Origin: JBHYGK01 sp051859045
GTDB lineage: Bacteria > Pseudomonadota > Gammaproteobacteria > Xanthomonadales > Xanthomonadaceae
Length of the DNA: 46,705 bases
NCBI GenBank assembly: GCA_051859045.1
Contig: JBHYGK010000020.1
Span: 1 to 46,705, forward strand
Reading direction: 5' to 3'
The first letter of the stretch is position 1; every line of letters begins with the position of its first letter. Below, one piece after another: positions 23,855-32,053 of this stretch. The position numbers and the translations under genes were made by a program. Under the pieces are notes generated by a model. It saw only the letters and a list, made by a program, of their open reading frames with translations. It searched no databases and had not been told where the DNA came from.

Positions 23855-25699
23855 TCAGCCCTGCGCTGGCGCCGCGGCGGCCGCCACCGGGGCGGCCTGG
23901 CGCGCCGCGATCCAGGCGCGCACCTCGCGCTGCAGGATCGCCATCGGCAGCGCGCCCTTGGTCAGCAGCTCGTCGTGGAAGGCGGCCATGTCGAAGCGCT
24001 CGCCGAGCGCCGCGCGGGCCTCCTCGCGCAGGTCGAGGATGGTGTTCATGCCCACCTTGTAGGCCAGCGCCTGGCCCGGCATCACCAGGTAGCGCTCGAT
24101 CTCGGCGGTGACGTCGGTGAGCGGCATGCCGGTCTTCTCGACCATGTAGGCGATGGCCTGCTCGCGGGTCCAGCGCTCCTGGTGCAGGCCGGTGTCGACC
24201 ACCAGGCGCACCGCGCGGAACATCTCGGCCTGCAGGCGGCCGAGCTCGTCGAGCGGGGTGGGCTGGAAGCCCAGCTCCGAGGCGAGGCGCTCGGAATACA
24301 GCGCCCAGCCCTCCTGGTAGGCGGTGAACGGCAGCAGCTTGCGGAAGGTCGGGACCCCGGTGAGCTCCTGCTGGATGGTCACCTGGAAGTGATGCCCCGG
24401 GATGCCCTCGTGGTAGGCCAGGGTGCGCATCGAGAAGCGCGGGATCTCCTGCACCGAACGCAGGTTGGCGTAGAAGATGCCCGGCCGCGTGCCGTCGAAG
24501 GACGGGCTCTGGTAGTACGCGCCCGGCGAGCCGGCCTGCTTGAACTCGGGGATGCGCTCGACGATCACTGGCTGCTGCGGGCGCACGTTGAAGTACGGCC
24601 CGAGCCCGGCGTCGATGGTGTCGATGTGGGCCTGGTAGTCGGCCAGGATCTGCGCGCGGCCGGCGTCGGTGTCGGGGTAGAGCTGGTCGGGGCGCGCGGC
24701 GATCTGCAGCACGCGTTCGCCGATGGTGCCCTCGGCCAGGCCCTCGCCGACCAGGATCGCGTCCATCTCGGCCTCGATCCGCGCCACCTCCGCGAGGCCC
24801 AGCGCGTGCACCTGCTGCGGGGTCATGTCGGTGCTGGTGTGCATGCGCACGGCCCAGGCGTAGTAGGCCTCGCCGTCGGGCATCGCCCAGACGCCGTCGT
24901 TGCCGGTGGTGCGCGGCAGGAGCGCCTCGTACCAGGCGATCCACTGCTGGTAGGCCGGGTAGACCTGGTCGCGGATCGCGGCCTCGGCGCGGGCGAGGAT
25001 CGCGGCGCGCTGGTCTTCCGGGATCGCGTCGCCGGCGGCCTCGAGCTGGGTGGCCAGCGCGGTGTAGAGGATGTTCGCGGTGGGCGCCTGGCCGGTGAAG
25101 CCGCGCATCTCCTCGAGCACCTTCTCGACCACGAAGGTCTGCGGGCGCAGGCCCAGCGACTCGCGGTGGCGCAGGCCCTGCATCACCTCGTCGCTGATGC
25201 GCGGGAACGCGGCCAGGCGCGCGAGGTAGTCCTCGGCGTCGCCGGCGTCGGCCACCGGGTGCTGGGTGGCGAGGAAGGTGGGCAGGTTGCTCTGGATGCC
25301 GAAGAGCTGGTTGAGCGGGGCGTTGTGGTAGCGGAAGCGCGTGCCCTCGACCTGGGTGGCGAGGAAGTACTCGAGGACGTCGTAGCTCAGCGGGTCGTTG
25401 AGCACGTCGCGGTCGTAGCCGCGCAGGGTGGCGAGGGCGTCCTCGAGCTGGCGCACGCCGCGGTCGCCGGCGGCCAGCGAGTAGTCGTCGAGCTCGTCGG
25501 TGGTCCAGTCCAGCCAGCCCGGCAGCAGGCGCATGCTGGAGATCATCTCGGGGCTGTCGACCGCGGTCTGGATGAACACGCGCTCGTAGAACACGCGCGC
25601 GCTCAGCGGGCGGAAGTACCAGCTGTGCACCGCCAGGCCGACCACGGCCAGCAGCCCCAGCGCCATCAGGCGCACGCCCCACCGCAGCAACGCTCGCAT
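23855..25699 (-). CDS. DUF885 family membrane-anchored metallopeptidase
   Basis: The 614-residue product has one N-terminal membrane segment (about 6-28) and then a large, mostly helical domain with the zinc motif HEGIPGHH (His430-Glu431 to His437) and a downstream YQEGWALYSE. That is the DUF885 signature HExxPGHH of zincin-like peptidases common in Lysobacterales. The active domain is probably periplasmic. Substrates are unknown. GAAGGGGAC precedes the ATG at 25699. The gene converges on the HD-GYP gene with 31 bases between stops, and it is preceded by the terminator of the BON-domain gene, so it has its own promoter in about 55-120 bases of spacer. Confidence 0.9.
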   Translation of the reverse strand: MRALLRWGVRLMALGLLAVVGLAVHSWYFRPLSARVFYERVFIQTAVDSPEMISSMRLLPGWLDWTTDELDDYSLAAGDRGVRQLEDALATLRGYDRDVLNDPLSYDVLEYFLATQVEGTRFRYHNAPLNQLFGIQSNLPTFLATQHPVADAGDAEDYLARLAAFPRISDEVMQGLRHRESLGLRPQTFVVEKVLEEMRGFTGQAPTANILYTALATQLEAAGDAIPEDQRAAILARAEAAIRDQVYPAYQQWIAWYEALLPRTTGNDGVWAMPDGEAYYAWAVRMHTSTDMTPQQVHALGLAEVARIEAEMDAILVGEGLAEGTIGERVLQIAARPDQLYPDTDAGRAQILADYQAHIDTIDAGLGPYFNVRPQQPVIVERIPEFKQAGSPGAYYQSPSFDGTRPGIFYANLRSVQEIPRFSMRTLAYHEGIPGHHFQVTIQQELTGVPTFRKLLPFTAYQEGWALYSERLASELGFQPTPLDELGRLQAEMFRAVRLVVDTGLHQERWTREQAIAYMVEKTGMPLTDVTAEIERYLVMPGQALAYKVGMNTILDLREEARAALGERFDMAAFHDELLTKGALPMAILQREVRAWIAARQAAPVAAAAAPAQG

Positions 25700-25752
25700 C
25701 GTCCCCGTCCCCTTCAATGGCTGAGCGGCGAGCGTAACGGAATCCACCACGA

Positions 25753-25779
25753 CGAAGGCGCCCCGGGGGGGCGCCTTCG
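25753..25779 (-). terminator. Hairpin terminator after the BON-domain gene
   Basis: CGAAGGCGCC (25753-25762) pairs with GGCGCCTTCG (25770-25779), with two further C-G pairs inside. It lies 43 bases after the BON gene stop on the minus strand. TCGTCGT rather than a clean T run follows. Confidence 0.65.
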
Positions 25780-25821
25780 CGTTGGCGGCCGCGCGGGCCG
25801 CCGGGGTGGACCGCTGGGGGA

Positions 25822-26442
25822 TCAGCGGACCTCGAGCGCGCTCGCGTCGACGCGGGCGACGCCCTCGGTCTGCTCGGCGATGCGGATCGCGATCGCGCGC
25901 ACCTCCTGGCTCGGCACGTGGCCCGACAGGCTCACCACGTCGCCCTCGGTGGTGACGTCGATGTCGAACGCCTTCACCTGGTCGTCGGCGATCAGGCCGG
26001 CCTTGACCTTGGTGCTCAGCCAGCCGTCGCCCATGCTGTCGCCGGCGTCGGAGGCCGCGGCGCGGACCTGGCCGGAGGCGGTGGCCTCGTTGGCCGCGTC
26101 GCGGGCCTGGGTGCCGGCCGCGGCGACCACGAGGCGGTTGTCGACGCGGGTCACGCCGTCCACGCCCATCGCGATGGCGCCGGCGGCGTCCTTGGCGTCG
26201 CTGGAGTCGGCGCCGCCGGTCAGGGTGACCGAGCCGCCGCGGGTGTCGACGTTGATGTCGAAGCCCTGGGTGCGGGCGTCGGCCAGCAGGGCGGTCTTGA
26301 CCCGGGCGGTGATCGCGGCGTCGGCGGCGCTCGCGGCCTCCTGGGCGGCGGCGTGGCCGGCCGGCAGCGCGAGGGCGACGGTGCCGCCCAGGGCCAGGGC
26401 GAGGGAGAGGGCGAGGCGCGAAGACAGCATCTGGATCTGCAT
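25822..26442 (-). CDS. Periplasmic two-BON-domain protein (OsmY-like)
   Basis: The 206-residue product has a signal peptide (SSRLALSLALALGGTVALAL, cleavage near AAA-QEA at about 33) and two BON domains: about 38-105 (ITARVKTALLADARTQGFDI, VTLTGGADSSDAKDAAGAIA, GVTRVDNRL) and about 136-206 (LSTKVKAGLIADDQVKAFDI, VVSLSGHVPSQEVRAIAIRI, GVARVDAS). BON domains bind phospholipid, and OsmY-type proteins act in the periplasm under osmotic or envelope stress. GGAGG lies seven bases before the ATG at 26442. The gene diverges from the methyltransferase-like lipoprotein gene over 290 bases that hold a perfect inverted repeat. Confidence 0.9.
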   Translation of the reverse strand: MQIQMLSSRLALSLALALGGTVALALPAGHAAAQEAASAADAAITARVKTALLADARTQGFDINVDTRGGSVTLTGGADSSDAKDAAGAIAMGVDGVTRVDNRLVVAAAGTQARDAANEATASGQVRAAASDAGDSMGDGWLSTKVKAGLIADDQVKAFDIDVTTEGDVVSLSGHVPSQEVRAIAIRIAEQTEGVARVDASALEVR

Positions 26443-26563
26443 GGGGAACCTCCGGTGTGGGGATGCGGGCGTCGATGGCACCGCACTGGCCCCGTTCCAC
26501 GTCCCGTGCCAGACCGCGCACCTCCCGTCGGATCAAGGACTTGGCGCCGATCCGCCGCGCCCG

Positions 26564-26604
26564 CCGTGCAGCCTGCATGAACGCCAGCCATGCAGGCTGC
26601 ACGG
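26564..26604. repeat. Perfect 16-base inverted repeat in a divergent promoter region
   Basis: CCGTGCAGCCTGCATG (26564-26579) and CATGCAGGCTGCACGG (26589-26604) are exact reverse complements around the nine-base spacer AACGCCAGC. It lies 122 bases before the BON gene start and 129 before the lipoprotein start. No T run follows on either side. The rest of the 290-base spacer shows no clear gene. Confidence 0.85.
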
Positions 26605-26732
26605 GCGGGGCTGGCCGGATCGTGCGCGACGCCTATGCTCGGCCTCCCCGACGGGTCTCCGCCCCGGCCGGGTCCGGGCCGCGCGGGGTTGGTGCTAGGC
26701 TCCGGCGCGCCGCCCCCGACCGAGAAGCCGCC

Positions 26733-27710
26733 ATGTCCCGCATCGCCTCCCGCACCGTCCTGTCCCTGTCCGCCGCGCTCGCCGTCGCGCTCGCGCTGGG
26801 CGCTTGCTCGCCCGCGTCCGACGAGGCCGCCGCGCCCGCCGCCGACGCCACTCCCACCCCCGAGGCCGCGCCGGCCCCGGTCGAGGCCGCGCCCGCCGCG
26901 CCGACCCTCGAGGCCGTGATCGCCGGTGACTGGCGCAGCGCCGAGAACCGCGCGCGCGACGCCTACCGCCGTCCGCTCGAGACCCTCGGCTTCTTCGGCG
27001 TGCAGCCCGACCACACCGTCATCGAGATCACCCCCGGCGGCGGCTGGTACACCGAGATCCTCGCGCCCTGGCTGCGCGCCGGCGGCACCTACGTGGGCGC
27101 CGTGATCGACCCGGCCTCCGCCGCCAACGAGCGCGGCCGCGACTACTACGCCGGCGCGATCAGCGGCCTCGAGGCGCGCTTCACCGAGCGCCCCGACCTC
27201 TTCGACGCCGCCACGCTCGCGCGCTTCGACCCCGCCGCGCCGGTGTTCGGCGAGCCGGGCAGCGCCGACCGCGTGCTGACCTTCCGCAACGTCCACAACT
27301 GGATGATGCAGGGCCAGGCCGAGGGCATGTTCCAGGGCTTCTTCGCGGTGCTCAAGCCGGGCGGCAAGCTCGGCGTGGTCGAGCATCGCGCCAACGGCGA
27401 CGTCGCCGCGGACGACCGCTCCGGCTACGTCGGCCAGGCGCAGGTGATCGCGATGGCCGAGGCCGCGGGCTTCGTGCTCGAGGAGGCCAGCGAGCTCAAT
27501 GCCAACCCGCTCGACACAAAGGACTACGAGGGCGGCGTGTGGACCCTGCCGCCGGTGCTGCGCGAGGGCGAGGTCGACCGCGAGCGCTACCTCGCGATCG
27601 GCGAGTCCGACCGCATGACCCTGCGCTTCGTGAAGCCGGAGGCCGCCGCGCCGGCCGCCGACGCCGCGACCGCGACCGACACCCCCGAGGCCGCCACCCC
27701 GGCCGAGTGA
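26733..27710 (+). CDS. Exported methyltransferase-like lipoprotein
   Basis: The 325-residue product starts with a lipoprotein signal: hydrophobic VLSLSAALAVALAL and lipobox LGAC (Cys25, then Ser, which suggests outer-membrane sorting). An Ala/Pro linker follows and then a class I SAM-methyltransferase-like fold with motif I VIEITPGGGWYTE (96-108), FRNVHNWMMQGQAEGMF, and LKPGGKLGVVEHR. It looks like the COG4798 predicted methyltransferases. These are usually exported, although SAM is not known in the periplasm, so the real chemistry is unclear. A further Ala/Thr-rich tail closes the protein. The ATG at 26733 has only a weak AGAAG site. It may share a transcript with the small secreted protein 68 bases downstream. 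Confidence 0.85.
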   Translation: MSRIASRTVLSLSAALAVALALGACSPASDEAAAPAADATPTPEAAPAPVEAAPAAPTLEAVIAGDWRSAENRARDAYRRPLETLGFFGVQPDHTVIEITPGGGWYTEILAPWLRAGGTYVGAVIDPASAANERGRDYYAGAISGLEARFTERPDLFDAATLARFDPAAPVFGEPGSADRVLTFRNVHNWMMQGQAEGMFQGFFAVLKPGGKLGVVEHRANGDVAADDRSGYVGQAQVIAMAEAAGFVLEEASELNANPLDTKDYEGGVWTLPPVLREGEVDRERYLAIGESDRMTLRFVKPEAAAPAADAATATDTPEAATPAE

Positions 27711-27778
27711 TGCCCCGCGCGCGCGGCGCCCGCCGCGCGCGTTCCACCCTCCCGACACCCACCACGAGGAACCCCCCG

Positions 27779-28201
27779 ATGCGCCGTTCCCTGCTGCTCG
27801 CCTCCGCCCTGACCCTCGCCCTCGCCGCCGGCTCCGCCGCCGCCTACGAGCCGGGCACCCTCGCCCTCAACCGCCCGGTCACCGAGCGCCTGACCGCCAA
27901 CGACGCCCCGGCGTCCAACGGCGGCGTCAGCCGCGACTACCGCGTCGCGCTCACCGCCGGCAGCTTCGTCATCGTCTCGGTGAAGTCCGAGGAGTTCGAC
28001 ACCACCGTCGAGCTGTTCGGCCCGGACCGCACCTCCAAGGGCAGCAACGACGACGGCCCGAGCGGCGGCACCGACTCGCTGCTGGTCGCCGAAGTCTCCG
28101 AGACCGGCAACTACATCATCCGCGTCGGCTCGTTCTCGGGCGGCGGCGATGCCGGCCTCGGCGCGTTCACCATCCGCGTGCTGCAGTTCGAGAACCCCTG
28201 A
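27779..28201 (+). CDS. Small secreted PPC-domain-like protein
   Basis: The 140-residue product has a clear signal peptide (MRRSLLLASALTLALAAGSA, cleavage before YEPG at 23). It then has one beta-rich domain that reads like a bacterial pre-peptidase C-terminal (PPC) module: YRVALTAGSFVIVSVKSEEF, TTVELFGPDRTSKGSNDDG, SLLVAEVSETGNYIIRV. PPC modules usually sit at the end of secreted proteases; here the module is the whole protein. GAGGAA precedes the ATG, and a hairpin terminator follows the stop. Function unknown. Confidence 0.8.
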   Translation: MRRSLLLASALTLALAAGSAAAYEPGTLALNRPVTERLTANDAPASNGGVSRDYRVALTAGSFVIVSVKSEEFDTTVELFGPDRTSKGSNDDGPSGGTDSLLVAEVSETGNYIIRVGSFSGGGDAGLGAFTIRVLQFENP

Positions 28202-28247
28202 GCCCCGGCCGCGGCGGCCACGCGCCGCCGCCCCGCCGATGCCGCGC

Positions 28248-28273
28248 ACGAGGCCGCCTCCGGGCGGCCTCGT
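28248..28273 (+). terminator. Hairpin terminator after the PPC-like gene
   Basis: ACGAGGCCGCC (28248-28258) pairs perfectly with GGCGGCCTCGT (28263-28273) around TCCG. It lies 47 bases after the stop and 53 before rluE. No long T run. Confidence 0.65.
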
Positions 28274-28325
28274 CGCGTCCGGCCCCCGCGCCACCCGCCC
28301 TCCGCGCGGCTATCCTGCGCGCCTG

Positions 28326-28865
28326 ATGCTGATCGCCTTCCACAAGCCCTACGGCGTGCTCTGCCAGTTCACCGACCGCAGCCTGCCGCCGCGGCCGACG
28401 CTGGCCGGCTTCGGCCTGCCGTCCGGCGTGTACGCCGCGGGCCGGCTCGACCACGACAGCGAGGGCCTGCTGCTGCTCACCGATGACGGCGGGCTGGCGC
28501 ACCGGCTCACCGATCCGCGCCACAAGGCCCCCAAGACCTACCTCGCGCAGGTGGAGGGCGTGCCCGACGAGGCGCGGCTGGCCGCGCTGCGCGCCGGCGT
28601 CGTGCTCAACGATGGCCCGACCCTGCCGGTGGAGGCCGAGGCGGTGGACGCGCCGGCCTGGCTGGAACCGCGCGATCCGCCGATCCGCCAGCGCAAGACC
28701 GTGCCCGATGCGTGGCTGCGGCTGGTGCTGCGCGAGGGCCGCAACCGCCAGGTGCGGCGGATGACCGCGGCGGTGGGCCTGCCGACGCTGCGGCTGGTGC
28801 GGGTGGCGATCGGCGCGCACCGGCTCGACGGGCTCGCGCCAGGCGGATGGCGGCGCGAAGACTGA
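28326..28865 (+). CDS. rluE: 23S rRNA pseudouridine synthase RluE
   Basis: The 179-residue product matches E. coli RluE closely: FHKPYGVLCQFTD, GVYAAGRLDHDSEGLLLLT with the catalytic Asp42, LNDGPTLPVEAE, RDPPIRQRKTVP and EGRNRQVRRMTAAVG. RluE modifies U2457 of 23S rRNA in E. coli. Like RluE, it lacks an N-terminal S4 domain. The ATG at 28326 starts directly with the conserved sequence. No Shine-Dalgarno site is visible and TATCCT (28311-28316) lies just nine bases upstream, so a very short or absent leader is possible. The downstream methyltransferase starts 81 bases later. Confidence 0.93.
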   Translation: MLIAFHKPYGVLCQFTDRSLPPRPTLAGFGLPSGVYAAGRLDHDSEGLLLLTDDGGLAHRLTDPRHKAPKTYLAQVEGVPDEARLAALRAGVVLNDGPTLPVEAEAVDAPAWLEPRDPPIRQRKTVPDAWLRLVLREGRNRQVRRMTAAVGLPTLRLVRVAIGAHRLDGLAPGGWRRED

Positions 28866-28945
28866 CGCGCACGCGCGCCGTTCCCCGCCGCCCCAGCGTG
28901 ATGCCGGTCGCGGAACGTGCGCCGGGCCCTGCGCACACTGCGGGC

Positions 28946-29698
28946 ATGCGCTTCCACGACCACTTCTCCGGCCACGCCCAGGGCTATGCGGACGCGCGGC
29001 CGCGCTATCCGGCCGCGCTGTTCTCGTGGCTGGCGGCGCTCGCGCCCGCGCGCCGGCTGGCCTGGGACGCGGGCTGCGGCAACGGGCAGGCCGCGGTCGC
29101 GCTGGGCGCGCACTTCGACCGCGTGGTCGCCACCGACCCCAGCCACAGCCAGGTCGCGCTGGCCGAGCCGCATCCACGCGTGGAGTACCGCATCGAGCCC
29201 GCCGAGGATCCCTCGCTCGAGCTCGGCAGCGCCGACCTGGCCTGCTTCGCGCAGGCGCTGCACTGGATGGACCTCGAGCGGCTGGTGCCGGCGCTGCGCC
29301 GGGTGCTGCAGCCCGAGGGCGTGGTCGCTGCGATCGCCTACCAGGCCTGCACGGTCGCGCCGGACGTCGACGCCGTGTTCCGCGCGCTGCTCGAGGCGCG
29401 GCTGGGCCCGTGGTGGCCGCCGGAGCGGGTGCACGTGGACACCGGCTACCGCGACCTCCCGCTGCCGCTCGACGAGGTCCGCGCGCCGCGCTTCGCGATG
29501 CGCGAGGCCTGGCCGCTGCCGCGCTACCTCGCCTACCTGCGCAGCTGGAGCGCCTGCCAGCGCTGCCTGCGCGAGACCGGCCGCGACGAGGTCGCGGGGC
29601 TGGCCGAGGCGTTCACCGAGGCCTGGGGCGACCCCGCGCGGGTGCGCGAGGTGACCTGGCCGCTGGTGGTCCGCGCGGGCCGGCTCCGGCCCGCCTGA
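28946..29698 (+). CDS. Class I SAM-dependent methyltransferase
   Basis: The 250-residue product has the methyltransferase type 11 layout: DHFSGHAQGYADARPRYP at the start, motif I WDAGCGNGQAAVAL (about 40-53), an acidic VVATDPSHSQ after beta-2, SADLACFAQALHWMDLERL and LQPEGVVAAIAY. It resembles cytoplasmic methyltransferases that act on small acids (trans-aconitate-like) or are of unknown substrate. The ATG at 28946 directly precedes the conserved start. It converges on the AsmA-like gene with 12 bases between stops. The substrate cannot be read from the sequence. Confidence 0.87.
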   Translation: MRFHDHFSGHAQGYADARPRYPAALFSWLAALAPARRLAWDAGCGNGQAAVALGAHFDRVVATDPSHSQVALAEPHPRVEYRIEPAEDPSLELGSADLACFAQALHWMDLERLVPALRRVLQPEGVVAAIAYQACTVAPDVDAVFRALLEARLGPWWPPERVHVDTGYRDLPLPLDEVRAPRFAMREAWPLPRYLAYLRSWSACQRCLRETGRDEVAGLAEAFTEAWGDPARVREVTWPLVVRAGRLRPA

Positions 29699-29710
29699 GG
29701 CGGCGCGCCG

Positions 29711-32053
29711 CTAGTCCACGTCCGCGTCGGCACCGGCCTCCGCGCCCGCCGGCGGCGGCGTCCCGTCCGCCGGCAGCAGCCTCGGCTGCGCGGCATACCA
29801 GTCGGCGGCGCCGGCGAGGGTCACCTCGCGCCCGCCGTCGCGCAGGCCGATCCCCACCCCCAGCGGCCCCAGCCGGGCGTGCAGCGCGCCCGCGTGGCCG
29901 CCGCGGTGCAGGCGCAGCCGCGCGTCGAGCGTGTACAGCCGGTTCTCGGCGTGGACGTCGTCGAGCAGCACCGCCTCGCGGCTCAGCGCCACCCGCGCCG
30001 AGGCCTGCACGCGGCCGGCGTCGACCAGGCGCAGCAGCCAGCGCGGCGTGTCCCCGCGGTCGGCGAACAGCGCGATCAGCAGGCCGAGGTCGCGCATCGC
30101 CAGCCGGACGTCGCCGGCGAAGACGTGCGCGGCGGCGGGATCGATGCGCGCCCCATCCGCGTCGGCCTCCAGCCACCAGCCCTCGACGGCGCGGCCGGCG
30201 GGCGGCGCGACGCGCACGTCGCGCAGCGCCAGGCGGCTGGGGCCGAGCGTGAAGCGCGCGGCCTCGAGGTCGCCCTCGGCCAGCGCCAGCCGCAGGTCGG
30301 CGTCGCCGTCCAGGCGCAGGCCCGCGAGGGCGAGGCCGACGTCGCGCGCGCGCAGCTCGAGCAGCCCGTCGGCGTGGCGTTCGCCCGGGCGCAGGTCCAG
30401 CGCGAGGTCGAGCCGCGCGCGCCCGGCCTCCAGCGCGACCGCGTCGCCGGGGAAGTAGAGGGTGAACACGCGCAGGTCGGGCACGGTCGCGGCGTCGAGG
30501 CGCAGGCCGAGCGCGGCGCTGCCCGGCAGCCGCGCCAGCGCGGGGTCGGCGTCGGCGAGCAGGCGCGCGTTGGCGTCGCGCAGCAGCAGCACGTCGCCGG
30601 GGCCGCGCACCGACACCGCGCGCAGCGGCAGCTGCCAGCCGCCCTCGCGCGCGGGGGCGAGGTCGGCGTCGACGCGCGCCTCGAGCACGTGGCCGGCGGC
30701 GCCCAGGCGCAGCGTGGCGTCGCGCACGGCCAGCGTGCTGTCGGGCCGCAGCGCGCCGGCGTCGATCCGCAGCGCGGCCACCACGCGGCCCTCGGCCTCC
30801 ACCGACAGCCCCGGCCAGCGCGCCAGCCATGCCTGCAGCAGGCGCACCGAGGAGACCCGCAGGTTCGCATCGACATGCCCGCGCGCGTCGGCCAGCAGCG
30901 CGGGGAGATCGGGCCAGGGGACCAGCGCGGGCATCGGCAGCGCGATCGCGGCGTCGAGGATGCTCGCGGCCTCTGCCTCCGCCTCGCGCGCGTCGGCCTC
31001 GCTCGCGCCGGCGGGGTCCGCGTCGGGCTCGCGCGCGGCGTCGCCCGCCGGCGCCTCGGGCGGCGGCAGCGCGGCCGCCAGCACCAGCCGCGTGGCCGGC
31101 CCGCGCGCCGGCGCGGCGTCGGCGGGGCCCGAGGCCACGGCCGCCGCGCCGCGCCCGTCGAGGGCCTCGAGCCGAAGCGTCGCGAGGCGTCGCTCCCGGC
31201 GGCCCTCGCCCTCGTCGACCAGCAGCGGCAGCGCGAGCGAGGCGCGGCTGCCGGCCAGCACGCGCCCCCCGCGCAGGCCGAGCGTCGCGTCCAGGCGCCC
31301 GCCCGCCTCGCCGTCGCGCGCCGCGCCCGCCTCGCCAAGATCGAGGCCGGGCACGCGGCCGCGCAGCGCGGCCTCGATCGACAGCGCGTCCAGGCGCTCG
31401 CCGGCGTCGGCGTCGGCCGGCACCAGCGGTGCCAGCGCGAAGCCCCCTTCCAGCGTGGCGTCCTCGAGCAGCCGCGCCCCGTCGTCGTCGAGCGCCATCT
31501 CGCGCAGCGCAACGCGGCCATCGGCCAGCGCGACCGCGCCGCCGGCGAAGGTCTTGGCCAGGTCGACCCGCGCCTCGCCGTCGGCGCGCAGCTGCCACGC
31601 CGCGCCCCAGCGCAGCGCCAGCGGGCCGCTGGCGCGCAGGCCCGGCATCGCCAGCGTCCACGGATGGGCGCGCGCCTCCGGCGGCGCCAGCGGCGCGGCG
31701 CGCGGCGCCAGGGTCACGTCCAGCCCATGCGCGTGCACGCCGGCCAGGCGCAGCTCGCGGCGCGCCAGCGCCCACGGCGCGAACCAGGCCGACGCGCGCG
31801 GCGAGCGGGCCTCGAACGCGAGCCGCCGACCGCCGCCGCGCACCTCGACCCCCCAGGCCTGCAGCCAGCCCGGCAGCGGCGACACCGCGAACGACCAGCC
31901 GAGGTGGAAGCGCTCGGGGCGGCGGTTGATCCAGTCCTCGGTCCACGGCCCGTTGAGCGCGGCGGTGCCCACCAGCAGCCAGGCCAGCCACAGCAGGCCG
32001 AGGCGGCGCAGCCACGGCCGGCGCAGCGCGCGGCGCAGGCGCTCAGGTGCCAC
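29711..32053 (-). CDS. Large AsmA/TamB-like envelope protein of unknown function
   Basis: The 780-residue product has one N-terminal membrane segment (about 18-35, LGLLWLAWLLVGTAALNG) and then a long, repetitive, beta-rich periplasmic region with alternating hydrophobic and charged residues (LRLDALDG-, ARVDADLAP-, GARLRLHRG-like units). It ends in an acidic tail. This is the look of AsmA/DUF748/YdbH-type proteins that bridge the envelope and may carry lipids, but I could not match it to one family. It has an Ala/Glu/Asp-rich low-complexity stretch at about 330-370. Its start overlaps the end of hrpB by 11 bases, so it is translationally coupled to a helicase gene with no evident functional link. 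Confidence 0.75.
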   Translation of the reverse strand: MAPERLRRALRRPWLRRLGLLWLAWLLVGTAALNGPWTEDWINRRPERFHLGWSFAVSPLPGWLQAWGVEVRGGGRRLAFEARSPRASAWFAPWALARRELRLAGVHAHGLDVTLAPRAAPLAPPEARAHPWTLAMPGLRASGPLALRWGAAWQLRADGEARVDLAKTFAGGAVALADGRVALREMALDDDGARLLEDATLEGGFALAPLVPADADAGERLDALSIEAALRGRVPGLDLGEAGAARDGEAGGRLDATLGLRGGRVLAGSRASLALPLLVDEGEGRRERRLATLRLEALDGRGAAAVASGPADAAPARGPATRLVLAAALPPPEAPAGDAAREPDADPAGASEADAREAEAEAASILDAAIALPMPALVPWPDLPALLADARGHVDANLRVSSVRLLQAWLARWPGLSVEAEGRVVAALRIDAGALRPDSTLAVRDATLRLGAAGHVLEARVDADLAPAREGGWQLPLRAVSVRGPGDVLLLRDANARLLADADPALARLPGSAALGLRLDAATVPDLRVFTLYFPGDAVALEAGRARLDLALDLRPGERHADGLLELRARDVGLALAGLRLDGDADLRLALAEGDLEAARFTLGPSRLALRDVRVAPPAGRAVEGWWLEADADGARIDPAAAHVFAGDVRLAMRDLGLLIALFADRGDTPRWLLRLVDAGRVQASARVALSREAVLLDDVHAENRLYTLDARLRLHRGGHAGALHARLGPLGVGIGLRDGGREVTLAGAADWYAAQPRLLPADGTPPPAGAEAGADADVD

